The translations under genes and the position numbers were made by a program. A DNA stretch of 64,000 nucleotides from Streptomyces sp. NBC_01260 (GTDB taxonomy: Bacteria > Actinomycetota > Actinomycetes > Streptomycetales > Streptomycetaceae). The stretch lies in assembly GCF_036226405.1 (NCBI RefSeq), contig NZ_CP108464.1, positions 3,658,001-3,722,000 of the forward strand. The letters run 5' to 3'. This document shows, in pieces, positions 9,153-17,415 of the stretch; position 1 is the stretch's first letter, and the number at the start of each line of letters is the position of its first letter. The notes under the pieces are model-generated. The model was given only the letters and a program-made list of their open reading frames with translations, did no database searches and was not told the DNA's origin.

Positions 9153-10891
9153 GCGGCGCCCTTGCGGCCGCGTGCGCCCCGGTGGTGTCCCGCGCCCCGT
9201 ACGGCCGCGGCCGCGAGGACGGCCGTCGCGCCGAGGACGGCGAGGGCGGCGGCGGGGGCGAGTACGGCCCAGGGGGCGCGCTCCGCGTAGGGGAGGTTCT
9301 CGGAGAGCATCCGGCCCCATTCGGGTGACGGGGGCGCGGTGCCGAGGCCGAGGAAGCCGAGGGAGGCGAGGGCCAGCGCGATGGCGGGGACGCGCAGGAC
9401 GGCGTGGCGGACGACGGGGGGCAGTACGCCGGGCAGTACGTGGCGGCGCAGCAGGTGTGCGCGTCCGGCGCCCAGGGCGCGGGCGGCGGCGATGTGCGGG
9501 GCGGCGCGTTCCTGGGCGTACAGGGCGCTGGTGTGTGCGGCGATGGGGGCCCAGGCGACGGCGGTGACGGCGGCCGCGGCGCTCCAGGGGCCGGGTCCGG
9601 CGACACCGGCGACGACGAGGCCGGTGAGGATCGCGGGCAGTGCGTTGGCGGTCTCGGTGAGCGCTCCGGCGCGTACGGCTCCCAGCGCGAGGCCGAGCAG
9701 CAGGGTGGCCGCGGACACGGCGACGGCGGTGAGGACGGTGCGGGCGGCGCCGTGTCCGAGGCGGGCGAGGATGTCGCGGCCGAGGGAGTCGGTGCCGAAG
9801 GGGTGGGCGGTGGACGGTCCGGCGAGGCGGGCGGCGGCGTCGATCTGGAGGGGGTCGCGCAGGAGTCCGGCGACGGTGACGGCGGCGAAGAGCGCGGCCA
9901 GGACGACGGCGGCCGCGGTCAGCAGCCGGCGGGCCGGGAGGGCGGGCGGCAGGAGTGCGGGCAGGGCGCCGTCGCGCAGGGCGGGGCCGAGCAGGGTGCG
10001 GGAGGCGAGCCGGGCGGCCAGTCCGGCGGCGATGCCGAGGAGGAGCAGCAGCAGGACGCACGCCTGGAGGACCGGGAGGTCCTGGGCGAGTGCGGCGGCG
10101 AGCGCGGTGCCGCCGAGGCCGGGGATCGCGTAGAGGGTCTCGACGGCGACGGCTCCGCCGGTGAGTCCGACGACGATGAGGCCGAGCTGGGGCAGCAGGC
10201 CGGGCAGGGTGCGGCGCAGGGCGTGGCGGGCGATGCGGGTTGCGGGCAGTCCGCCGGCGGTGGCGGCGCGCGCCCAGGGTTCGGCGAACGCGGCGGGCAG
10301 TGCGTCGTCCAGCAGCCGGCCGAGCAGCGCGCCGGCGGGGATGCCCATGGCGAGGGCGGGCAGCACCGTCTGTCCGGGGGTGCCCCAGCCGAGCGCGGGG
10401 AGCCAGCCGAGCCGGACGGCGACGACGGCGGCGAGCACGGCGGCGATGAGGAATTCGGGGAAGGCGGCGAGGACGGCCGCGCCGACGCCCGCGCGGGTGG
10501 TGACGATGCGGCGTGCCGCCCCGCGTCGCAGGGTCCCGGCGGCGAGGGCCGCGGCGAGGAGCAGGGCGACGGCGAGGGAGGCGCCCATGAGGGTGAGCGA
10601 GACGCCCAGGGCGGCTATCGCGTCGGGGGCGACGGGCTGCCCGGAGACCCAAGAGGTGCCGAGGTCGCCGTGGAGGAGTCCGCCGAGCCAGCCGCCGAGG
10701 ATGTGGAGGGGGCCGCCGTCGAGGCCGGTGTCGGCGCGGATGGCGTCGAGGGTCTCGGGGGTGGGCGGCCGCTCGGCGTACCGGGCGCGCAGGATCGTGA
10801 GGGCGGGGTCGGTGCGGGTCAGCCGGGGCAGCAGGCCGATGACGGCGAGGACCGCGAGGAGCGCGGCGAGCCGTCCGGCGAGGTACTTCAC
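9149..10891 (-). CDS. Fused DppB-DppC type ABC permease
   Basis: One 580-residue polypeptide joins two permease domains that are usually separate proteins. The N-terminal half resembles DppB/NikB (N-terminal helix LLAVLAVIGLLPRL, periplasmic part with GLDGGPLHILGGWL, HGDLGTSW). The C-terminal half resembles DppC/NikC (HPFGTDSLGRDILARL, GLGTAPPSPEWGRML). The GTG at 10891 lies 4 nt after the stop of the binding-protein gene; an ATG further upstream would overlap that gene by 72 nt. No ATPase gene of the DppD/F type occurs in the operon, so it must borrow one or have lost it. Substrate class: peptide, nickel or metallophore. Confidence 0.85.
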   Translation of the reverse strand: MKYLAGRLAALLAVLAVIGLLPRLTRTDPALTILRARYAERPPTPETLDAIRADTGLDGGPLHILGGWLGGLLHGDLGTSWVSGQPVAPDAIAALGVSLTLMGASLAVALLLAAALAAGTLRRGAARRIVTTRAGVGAAVLAAFPEFLIAAVLAAVVAVRLGWLPALGWGTPGQTVLPALAMGIPAGALLGRLLDDALPAAFAEPWARAATAGGLPATRIARHALRRTLPGLLPQLGLIVVGLTGGAVAVETLYAIPGLGGTALAAALAQDLPVLQACVLLLLLLGIAAGLAARLASRTLLGPALRDGALPALLPPALPARRLLTAAAVVLAALFAAVTVAGLLRDPLQIDAAARLAGPSTAHPFGTDSLGRDILARLGHGAARTVLTAVAVSAATLLLGLALGAVRAGALTETANALPAILTGLVVAGVAGPGPWSAAAAVTAVAWAPIAAHTSALYAQERAAPHIAAARALGAGRAHLLRRHVLPGVLPPVVRHAVLRVPAIALALASLGFLGLGTAPPSPEWGRMLSENLPYAERAPWAVLAPAAALAVLGATAVLAAAAVRGAGHHRGARGRKGAA

Positions 10892-10895
10892 CCGG

Positions 10896-12416
10896 TCATC
10901 CGACGCGGGTGTCTGCGGTGATGAGGGTGCGTTCCATCGGGTCGAGCGCGACGCCGTGGACACGGCTGTCGTCGTACCCCTGGACGAAGCGCTCGTGGAG
11001 CAGCGGCACGAGGGCGTCGGTGCCGAGGATGTCGGCCTCGGCGGTCATCGCGGCGCGGTGGCGGGCGTCGTTTCCGGCGAGTGCGGCGGCCTTGTCCACG
11101 TCGGTGTCGACGCGCTTGTCGCAGAGCTGCGAGATGTTGAAGCTGCCGTCGCAGGTGAAGTCGGACGCGAGGTAGGAGACGGGGTCCGCGGTGTCCAGGA
11201 GGGTGTTGCGGGCCTGGATGAAGGCGTCGTACTTGCCCGCGAGGGCGTCGGCCTCCAGCTGGGCGTAGTCGCGGACGACCTGCTTGACGGTGAAGCCGCG
11301 CTTCTGGAGCTGCTGCTGGACGACGGTGGCGGCCTCGGGGAGTTCGGGCCGGTTGGTGTACGTGGCGAGGACGATCTGCTTCGTCCTCGCGACCTGCGCC
11401 CTGCCGGCGGCCCCCGCCCGGTCGGCCGGGGCCTTGCGGGCGGCGGCAGCCCACGGCACGCCGGGTCCGAGGAGGCCCTGCGCGCTGTCGGCGCGGCCTT
11501 CGTAGACGGCCTTGACGAGGGCCTCGGAGTCGATCGCCTCGCGGGCCGCGGCACGCATCGCGGGGTCGGCGAAGACCCCGTGTTCCGTGTTGAGGGAGAG
11601 GCCGTTGGTACGGGCGGAGGGGAACTCGTGGACGAGCCGGTCGCCGAGGAGGGAGGCCTGCGAGATCGGTACGTACTCGGCGACGTCGACGGCCCCGGTG
11701 CGCAGGGCGTTGGCGCGGGCGGTGCCGTCGGCCACGAAGGTCACGTCGGCACCGGGGGCCTTGGCCTTGCCGCCCCAGTAGTGGTCGTTTCGCTCCAGCG
11801 TGGCGCTGACGGCGCCCTTGACCGCGGCGAGGGTGAAGGGTCCGGTGGCGTGTCCGGCCGGGTTCACCTTGTCCCCCTGGTAGGCGGCGGCGGACAGGAT
11901 CGTGAGGGAGGGGTTGGCGAGGCGCTGGGGCAGCAGCGGGTCGGCCGCGGTGGTGGTGATCCGTACGGTGCCGGCGCCCTGGGCGGTGGCGGTGATGCCG
12001 GTGTCGGACAGGACGCGGGGCTTGGGCGAGGCCTTCTGAGCGGCGTTCAGGGACCGGACGACGGCGGCCGGGTCGACCTTCGTGCCGTCCTGGAAGGACG
12101 CCTTGCGCAGGGTGAAGGTCCACGCCTTCGGGCTCTCGCGCTTCCAGGAGGCGGCGAGTGCGGGCTTCGCGGCGCCGTCGCGGCCGAGGGAGGTGAGGCC
12201 CTCGATGACCGCGAGGCGGCTGAGGTTGACGGCGTCGTCGCCGTAGGGGGACATCGCCTGGGCGGGTGGGAAGGCCATGGCGACCCGGAGGCGTTGCCCG
12301 CCGTCCGACGCGCTTGCGGTGTCGTTCGCGCCGCCGGAGCAGGCGGTGGCGAGCGGGACGAGGAGGGCGGCCGCGGTCAGCGGCAGCGCGGCGCGACGGA
12401 GTCGGGACGGGGGCAT
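10896..12416 (-). CDS. Family-5 substrate-binding lipoprotein (NikA/CntA/DppA type)
   Basis: A 506-residue lipoprotein: signal peptide MPPSRLRRAALPLTAAALL, lipobox LATAC with the lipidated Cys near residue 26, then a SBP_bac_5 fold (AMSPYGDD..., FTLRKASFQDGTKVDPAAVV, ATGPFTL, NDHYWGGKAKAPG). It captures a solute at the outer membrane face and hands it to the permease 4 nt downstream. The ATG is 14 nt after an AT-rich palindrome resembling a Zur/Fur box, which suggests repression by metal. The ligand could be a metal chelate, nickel complex or peptide; sequence alone does not decide. Confidence 0.88.
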   Translation of the reverse strand: MPPSRLRRAALPLTAAALLVPLATACSGGANDTASASDGGQRLRVAMAFPPAQAMSPYGDDAVNLSRLAVIEGLTSLGRDGAAKPALAASWKRESPKAWTFTLRKASFQDGTKVDPAAVVRSLNAAQKASPKPRVLSDTGITATAQGAGTVRITTTAADPLLPQRLANPSLTILSAAAYQGDKVNPAGHATGPFTLAAVKGAVSATLERNDHYWGGKAKAPGADVTFVADGTARANALRTGAVDVAEYVPISQASLLGDRLVHEFPSARTNGLSLNTEHGVFADPAMRAAAREAIDSEALVKAVYEGRADSAQGLLGPGVPWAAAARKAPADRAGAAGRAQVARTKQIVLATYTNRPELPEAATVVQQQLQKRGFTVKQVVRDYAQLEADALAGKYDAFIQARNTLLDTADPVSYLASDFTCDGSFNISQLCDKRVDTDVDKAAALAGNDARHRAAMTAEADILGTDALVPLLHERFVQGYDDSRVHGVALDPMERTLITADTRVG

Positions 12417-12430
12417 GGCAACGACCTTAT

Positions 12431-12447
12431 ATGAAAACGATTGTCAT
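12431..12447 (-). promoter_or_regulatory. Zur/Fur-like metal box at the binding-protein promoter
   Basis: ATGAAAACGATTGTCAT is a near-palindrome (ATGA.AA...TT.TCAT) matching the general TGAAAATnATTTTCA pattern of actinobacterial Zur boxes. It stands in a conspicuously AT-rich patch of about 40 nt in an otherwise very GC-rich region. On the minus strand a TATAAG -10-like hexamer directly follows it, so a bound repressor would cover the promoter. Confidence 0.6.
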
Positions 12448-12470
12448 TTAAAAACAGTTCAGCGAGCGGC

Positions 12471-13043
12471 TCAACGGGCGGCGGGCACCGGCAGCTCGAA
12501 GTGGACGACGCTCTGACCGCGTCCGGGCAGAGTGCGTTCGTCGCACACCTCCCGCGCGAGCGACCGCCAGAACGGCTCGGCGCCCGGCACGGCCGGGTCG
12601 GTGTGCAGATAGACCGCCTCGTACCCGCCGGCCCGCGCGACGAAGTCGCAGAGCTCGCGCACCAGCCGCCGCGCCAGCCCGTGCCGGCGGTGCTCCGGCC
12701 GTACGTAGATCCGGCACAGCTGGGCGGTGGTACCGGACGGGAAGCGGTCCGCGACCCACCGCGGATTGGGCGGCGCCTGCGGCCCCCGGTCGCGCACGGC
12801 GCCCGTCGCGACGATCTCGCCGTCGCGCTCGACCACCAGCAGGGTGCAGCGCTCGGGCCGCAGATAGCTGGCCTCGGGGTCGATGATGTCGGCGTGCCAG
12901 CGGGGCACGTAGCCGGACCTCAGGTCGCGGTAGACGGTGTCGAGCATCACGGCCCGCGCGCCGCCGACGTCACGAGGAGTGGCGGTGCGCAGGACGTATC
13001 CGCCGGCATCGGCCCGTATCCCGGCCGTCGTCGTCGTACTCAT
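12471..13043 (-). CDS. GNAT-family N-acetyltransferase
   Basis: A 190-residue acetyltransferase with the GNAT beta-alpha core. The acetyl-CoA loop appears as CRIYVRPEHRRHGLARRL (Q/RxxGxG/A form, about 112-129), preceded by the LLVVERDGEIVATGAV strands. The final strand carries AVYLHTDPAVPGAEPFW. It stands at the head of the cassette, 54 nt upstream of the binding-protein gene, but the metal box lies between them, so it may be a separate transcript. The acceptor substrate is unknown. Confidence 0.82.
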   Translation of the reverse strand: MSTTTTAGIRADAGGYVLRTATPRDVGGARAVMLDTVYRDLRSGYVPRWHADIIDPEASYLRPERCTLLVVERDGEIVATGAVRDRGPQAPPNPRWVADRFPSGTTAQLCRIYVRPEHRRHGLARRLVRELCDFVARAGGYEAVYLHTDPAVPGAEPFWRSLAREVCDERTLPGRGQSVVHFELPVPAAR

Positions 13044-13162
13044 CCCGGAGCCTCTCCGTCCCTCGCGTCATCTCATTGCCGTACCAGGGTACGTGCAATT
13101 GATGTGCAACAAGGCTGCGGGCCCGACGGTCCGCCGGGCCCGCTGTCCGGCTCCGGGGCAGG

Positions 13163-13702
13163 TCAGACCGTGCGGTAGACCAGCGCGGTGGCGATCCCGG
13201 CGATGCCCTCCGCACGGCCGGTGAAGCCGAGCCCGTCCGAGGTCGCGGCGGAGAGCGAGACGGGCGCGCCCACGGCGGCGGACAGGACCTTCTGCGCCTC
13301 GTCGCGCCGCTTGCCGATCTTCGGCCGTACGCCGACGACCTGGACCGCGACGTTGCCGATCTCGAACCCCTCGGACCGCACGATCCGGGCCGCCTCGGTC
13401 AGCAGCGTGACCCCTGCGGCGCCGGACCACTCGGGGCGTCCGGTGCCGAAGTGCTGCCCGAGGTCACCGAGCCCGGCGGCCGAGAACAGCGCGTTGCACG
13501 CGGCGTGCGCGACGACGTCCGCGTCGGAGTGCCCGGCGAGCCCGGGGCCCTCGCCCTCCCACAGGAGACCCGCGCACCACAGCTCGCGGCCCTCCTCGAA
13601 GGCGTGGATGTCGGTTCCGATCCCGACGAGCGGGATCACCGGTGCGGCGCGTTCCCCGGAGGCCAGGTGCCCCTCGGGGGCCATGTGTTCCTCAGAAGCC
13701 AT
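13163..13702 (-). CDS. ispF: 2-C-methyl-D-erythritol 2,4-cyclodiphosphate synthase
   Basis: Enzyme of the MEP isoprenoid pathway that cyclises CDP-ME 2-phosphate to MEcPP with loss of CMP. Metal ligands lie in GIGTDIHAF and the conserved [11 protein letters not shown] segment is intact. GLGDLGQHF and the C-terminal [15 protein letters not shown] are also present. At 179 residues it has about 20 extra N-terminal residues compared with the usual 155-160; starts inside the first 25 codons remain possible. It overlaps the end of ispD by 11 nt, so the two are translated together. Confidence 0.95.
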   Translation of the reverse strand: MASEEHMAPEGHLASGERAAPVIPLVGIGTDIHAFEEGRELWCAGLLWEGEGPGLAGHSDADVVAHAACNALFSAAGLGDLGQHFGTGRPEWSGAAGVTLLTEAARIVRSEGFEIGNVAVQVVGVRPKIGKRRDEAQKVLSAAVGAPVSLSAATSDGLGFTGRAEGIAGIATALVYRTV

Positions 13703-14438
13703 CGTTCGCCCTCCTGCGTGCGAGTACCGCTTCGGCCAGGACCAGGTCCAGCGGCCGGGTCACCTTGAACGCCTCCTCGTGGCCGGGTACGACCACGACG
13801 GCCACTCCGAGCTGCTCGACCAGGCCCGCGTCGTCGGTCGCGCCCTCGCCGCTGACGGCGACCCGCTCATGGGCCCGCACCAGCGTGTCGCGGTCGAAGC
13901 CCTGCGGGGTCTGCACCGCCCGCAGCCTGGACCGCACCGGGGTGGAGAGCACCGGTTCGGGCTCCCCGGGCGCACCCGGCTCGACCTCCTTGACGGTGTC
14001 CGCCAGCGGCAGCGCCGGGACGACGGCGGGCGCCCCGTCCCGTACCGCCTCGACCACCGCGTCCACCGTGTCGACGGGCACCAGGGGGCGGGCCGCGTCA
14101 TGGACGAGGACGGCACGGATATCGGCGGGCAGGGCGTCCAGGCCGAGCTTCACCGACTCCTGGCGGGTGCCGCCACCGGGCACGACGAGGAATTCGGTGC
14201 GCTCGGGCAGCGCGTGCTCGTCGAGCAGATTCCTGACCTCGGGGGCGCCGTCCGGCGGTGCGACGATCACGACCAGGGACACCTGACGGGACGCCGCCAT
14301 GGCCCGTACCGCATGGACGAGCATGGGCGTTCCGCCCAGCGCACGCAGCGCCTTGGGGGCGCCGGGGCCGAGCCGTACGCCGCGGCCGGCCGCGGGAATC
14401 ACGGCGGCGGTGCGGCTGGGACGCGATTGATCAGACAT
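13692..14438 (-). CDS. ispD: 2-C-methyl-D-erythritol 4-phosphate cytidylyltransferase
   Basis: MEP-pathway enzyme joining CTP and MEP to CDP-ME. The 248-residue protein starts [18 protein letters not shown] with the nucleotide loop [17 protein letters not shown]. Catalytic-core motifs VHDAARPLV (about 107-115) and [12 protein letters not shown] (about 176-187) are intact. A longer frame reaches 14519, but its extra 27 residues are Arg/Pro-rich and unlike the family. It lies downstream of carD and upstream of ispF, the usual actinobacterial order. Confidence 0.95.
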   Translation of the reverse strand: MSDQSRPSRTAAVIPAAGRGVRLGPGAPKALRALGGTPMLVHAVRAMAASRQVSLVVIVAPPDGAPEVRNLLDEHALPERTEFLVVPGGGTRQESVKLGLDALPADIRAVLVHDAARPLVPVDTVDAVVEAVRDGAPAVVPALPLADTVKEVEPGAPGEPEPVLSTPVRSRLRAVQTPQGFDRDTLVRAHERVAVSGEGATDDAGLVEQLGVAVVVVPGHEEAFKVTRPLDLVLAEAVLARRRANDGF

Positions 14439-14875
14439 CGGTTGCACTCCGAAGCATCGGCATGTTTGTCTCCACGGCCGACGTGGGTATGGCCTCAATC
14501 GAGCCGGGCGCCATGCCATGACTCGACCGGGACCCTTTCCGTGACCCCGGGCGAGACGAGGACGGACCCGGCCGCTCGGGATCGGCCTGACACGTCGACT
14601 TCACAAGATCGCGAGCAAAGTACCGGGGGATCGTCGACGAGGCCAACGCGTCGGCGCATCGAGAACAACGTCCGGGATGCTCGGACCTCACCGCCCGGCG
14701 GCGTCCCTGTGCCCGGAATCCGGAATGTGTCTGGAATCCATGGGTCCGAAATCCGCAGTCGGACCGCCGGAATCCAGATCCGGACGTGCCGCGGTGCCCG
14801 ACGACACGCCGTTCGGACGGCTGGTCAGCGGGCACCGCGGCACGTTATTCACGCCTTAGACCGGTGCGATCCGGT
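14439..14875. other. Spacer between carD and ispD
   Basis: No gene is supported. The ispD side probably carries its promoter. Near 14710-14785 the motif GGAATCC recurs four or five times at irregular spacing. A long inverted repeat just after carD is listed separately. Confidence 0.5.
14785..14844 (-). terminator. Structured terminator after carD
   Basis: A perfect 16-bp inverted repeat (14785-14800 with 14829-14844) encloses a 28-nt loop that itself folds into a GCCGT/ACGGC hairpin. It sits 31 nt beyond the carD stop. There is no U-tract, as is common in Streptomyces terminators. Confidence 0.65.
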
Positions 14876-15358
14876 TCAGGACGCGAGGACCTCGTCGAGC
14901 AGGGCCTCGGCCTTGTCCTCGTTGGTGTTCTCCGCGAGGGCGAGCTCGCTCACCAGGATCTGGCGAGCCTTGGCGAGCATGCGCTTCTCACCTGCGGAGA
15001 GTCCACGCTCACGCTCACGACGCCACAGGTCACGAACCACTTCCGCGACCTTGATGACATCGCCGGAGGCGAGCTTCTCGAGATTTGCCTTGTAGCGCCG
15101 GGACCAGTTCGTCGGCTCTTCGGCATACGGCGCGCGCAGCACCTCGAAGACCCGGTCCAGCCCTTCCTGCCCGACAACGTCGCGCACACCCACGAACTCC
15201 GCATTGTCCGCCGGTACACGCACCGTCAAGTCGCCCTGGGCGACCTTGAGCACCAAGTAGGTCTTGTCCACGCCTTTGATCTGGCGAGTTTCGATAGCCT
15301 CGATCAGCGCGGCCCCGTGATGGGGATAGACCACGGTGTCGCCAACCTTGAACGTCAT
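14876..15358 (-). CDS. carD: CarD-family RNA polymerase-binding regulator
   Basis: A 160-residue global regulator that binds the RNA polymerase beta subunit and stabilises open complexes, including at rRNA promoters. The N-terminal Tudor-like RNAP-interaction domain begins [20 protein letters not shown]. The C-terminal helical DNA-binding domain includes the conserved Trp in NWSRRYKAN and the basic [12 protein letters not shown] helix. Length and sequence are typical. It heads the carD-ispD-ispF block. The 5' side (15359-15450) is less GC-rich and should contain its promoter. Confidence 0.95.
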   Translation of the reverse strand: MTFKVGDTVVYPHHGAALIEAIETRQIKGVDKTYLVLKVAQGDLTVRVPADNAEFVGVRDVVGQEGLDRVFEVLRAPYAEEPTNWSRRYKANLEKLASGDVIKVAEVVRDLWRRERERGLSAGEKRMLAKARQILVSELALAENTNEDKAEALLDEVLAS

Positions 15359-15980
15359 GTGACAGGTACCCCTTCCGTGGCTATCAAGAGTAACACGAGA
15401 ACAGCTTCTCCTGAATGGCGTTTTCGCAGGTCAGGGCATATCTCGGGGCTTGACAACTGCAACACGTACGTGCTGCGGAAGGTTCGCCGGGGACGGTATT
15501 CGCAGGTCGGAGCCGCTGCGCGTGCGAGGAGAAACGCGGACGTTACACGTGCCGGAACCCGCTCGGAAGAGACCTAACGTCCCGGTTTGCCGGGTTCAGG
15601 ATGGTGAACTTTCCCTACTCCGTTCGGGGATCGATCACCCGTACGGCGGTAAGTGCGGATGACCAATGAAATTGATCAACGTTCGGCCATCGCGTGGATT
15701 ATCCGCAATGAATACGCCGGGGCACGCCAAGGCCGGTGGAACATCCGCAGGAAGCGCGGGCCGAACGCCCGGAGGAATTGATCAAGCGTGTTATGTGGAC
15801 GGCTTGCGAATCATCGCCCCCGGGCCGGGCCGGGGGCGCCGGGGCGCCCGGGGGGCGGGTCGGGTGCGGGGCGGGGACGACGGCTCGGTAACCTGACCGC
15901 TGTCACACGCTTGGGGCGACTTCGACACCACTCGCCCGACCCCGTCCGTAAGTCCGCTCGTTCAAGGAGTTGCCACCGCC
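15359..15980. other. Divergent intergenic region, carD and lipoprotein genes
   Basis: About 620 nt without a convincing gene. It must hold the carD promoter (minus, near 15370-15450) and that of the lipoprotein gene (plus). TTGATCAA-type words occur at 15673-15682 and 15778-15786. A GCCCCCGG/CCGGGGGC hairpin at 15816-15837 could be a weak terminator or attenuator. Confidence 0.5.
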
Positions 15981-16643
15981 GTGAGCCGCAGCCTTCGACA
16001 CGGCGCTCTCGCCGCCACCGCCATCGCGTTCTCGATCGCCGCGCTCTCCGCATGTGGTGCGGGCAATAACGCGCAGACGCTCGAAGTCAGGCCTGACAAC
16101 GCCGCCGCCTCGGCCGGCGCCATCAAGATCCAGAACGCCAATGTCATCACCCAGCCGGACCACGGCGCCAAGGGCCCGGCCGTCGTGACCGCCACGCTGT
16201 TCAACAGCAGCTCCAAGCCGGAGACCCTCGACGCCATCGCCCTGGCCGGCACCAGCGCGTCCGTGCAGCTGCACGCCGCCAAGGGCTCGGGCCCGGTCAT
16301 CGTCCCGGCCGAGGGACGGGTGGTGCTCGGCGGCAAGGGCAACGCCGCCGCCGTGATCGAGAACGGCAGCGAGGCCGCGCAGAACGGCAACGTCCAGAAC
16401 CTGGTCTTCAAGTTCAGCGAGTCCGGCGACATCCCGCTGGGCGCCACCGTCGTCCCGGCCACCAGCTACTTCGCGGGCTTCGGCCCCAGCGCGCTCCCGA
16501 AGACGAAGCCGTCGGCCCCGGCGGGCGCCACGCCGTCCGGCTCCGCGTCCGAGACCCCGGGCACCCCGTCCGGGCCGGACTCGTCGAGCGACACGACCAC
16601 GCCGACCGACGCGGCGTCCGACTCGATGCAGCCGAACGGCTGA
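15981..16643 (+). CDS. Conserved lipoprotein, DUF461/PCu(A)C-like
   Basis: A 220-residue lipoprotein: signal peptide, then the lipobox LSAC with Cys near residue 25. A beta-sandwich-like domain (about 35-170) follows. The Ser/Thr/Pro-rich tail of about 45 residues is probably a flexible wall linker. The pattern of a lipoprotein carrying ATLFNSSSKPETL and an FKFSESG strand near the end is that of periplasmic copper-chaperone-like (PCuAC/DUF461) proteins, but the Met/His copper ligands are not evident, so copper binding is doubtful. GTG start preceded by AAGGAG at 15964-15969. It converges with phoP. Confidence 0.75.
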   Translation: MSRSLRHGALAATAIAFSIAALSACGAGNNAQTLEVRPDNAAASAGAIKIQNANVITQPDHGAKGPAVVTATLFNSSSKPETLDAIALAGTSASVQLHAAKGSGPVIVPAEGRVVLGGKGNAAAVIENGSEAAQNGNVQNLVFKFSESGDIPLGATVVPATSYFAGFGPSALPKTKPSAPAGATPSGSASETPGTPSGPDSSSDTTTPTDAASDSMQPNG

Positions 16644-16657
16644 CCGCGCTCACGCGC

Positions 16658-16706
16658 ACGTACGGCTGAGGCGCCTCCCGGACCGGGAGGCGCCTCAGCC
16701 GTACGT
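16658..16706. terminator. Perfect bidirectional hairpin terminator
   Basis: A 23-bp perfect stem (16658-16680 with 16684-16706) with a 3-nt loop lies between the converging lipoprotein and phoP genes. It should end both transcripts. Confidence 0.85.
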
Positions 16707-16734
16707 ATCGCCCCTCGGAGGGCGGCGGGCCGGT

Positions 16735-17415
16735 TTACGGCTCGAACTTGTACCCGAGACCCCGCACCGTCACCAGGAACCTCGGTGCGCCCGGGTCGGG
16801 CTCGATCTTGGCGCGCAGCCGCTTCACATGGACGTCGAGCGTCTTGGTGTCGCCCACGTAGTCGGCGCCCCAGACCCGGTCGATCAGCTGCATCCGGGTC
16901 AGCACCCGGCCGGCGTTGCGCAGCAGCATCTCCAGCAGGTCGAACTCCTTGAGCGGGAGGTCGACCTTGCCGCCCGAGACCGTGACGACGTGGCGGTCCA
17001 CGTCCATCCGGACCGGGCCCGCCTCCAGAGCGGCCGGGGCGACCTCCTCCGGCTCCCCGCGGCGGCGCAGCACCGCGCGGATGCGGGCGACGAGCTCGCG
17101 CGAGGAGAAGGGCTTGGTCACATAGTCGTCGGCTCCTATCTCCAGGCCGACGACCTTGTCGATCTCGCTGTCCTTGGCCGTGACCATGATCACGGGGACA
17201 TTGGACTTGCTGCGCAGCTGCCGGCAGACCTCGGTGCCGGGCAGTCCGGGCAGCATCAGGTCGAGGAGCACGAGGTCGGCGCCGTTGCGCTCGAACTCGT
17301 CCAGGCCGTCGGGACCCGTGGCCGCGATGGCGACCTCGAAGCCTTCCTTGCGGAGCATGTAGGACAGGGCGTCGCTGAAGGATTCCTCATCCTCGACGAC
17401 AAGCACTCGGGTCAC
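16735..17415 (-). CDS. phoP: Phosphate response regulator PhoP
   Basis: OmpR-class response regulator, 226 residues, master activator/repressor of the phosphate regulon and an influence on antibiotic production in Streptomyces. The receiver domain has the acidic pair in VVEDEE, phosphoacceptor Asp52 (LLDLMLPG), switch Thr79 and Lys101 (VTKPF). The winged-helix domain follows from about residue 130 with MQLIDRVWGADYVGDTKT and the C-terminal VRGLGYKFEP. Its start overlaps the phoR stop by 4 nt (ATGA), so the pair is translated together. Confidence 0.96.
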   Translation of the reverse strand: MTRVLVVEDEESFSDALSYMLRKEGFEVAIAATGPDGLDEFERNGADLVLLDLMLPGLPGTEVCRQLRSKSNVPVIMVTAKDSEIDKVVGLEIGADDYVTKPFSSRELVARIRAVLRRRGEPEEVAPAALEAGPVRMDVDRHVVTVSGGKVDLPLKEFDLLEMLLRNAGRVLTRMQLIDRVWGADYVGDTKTLDVHVKRLRAKIEPDPGAPRFLVTVRGLGYKFEP

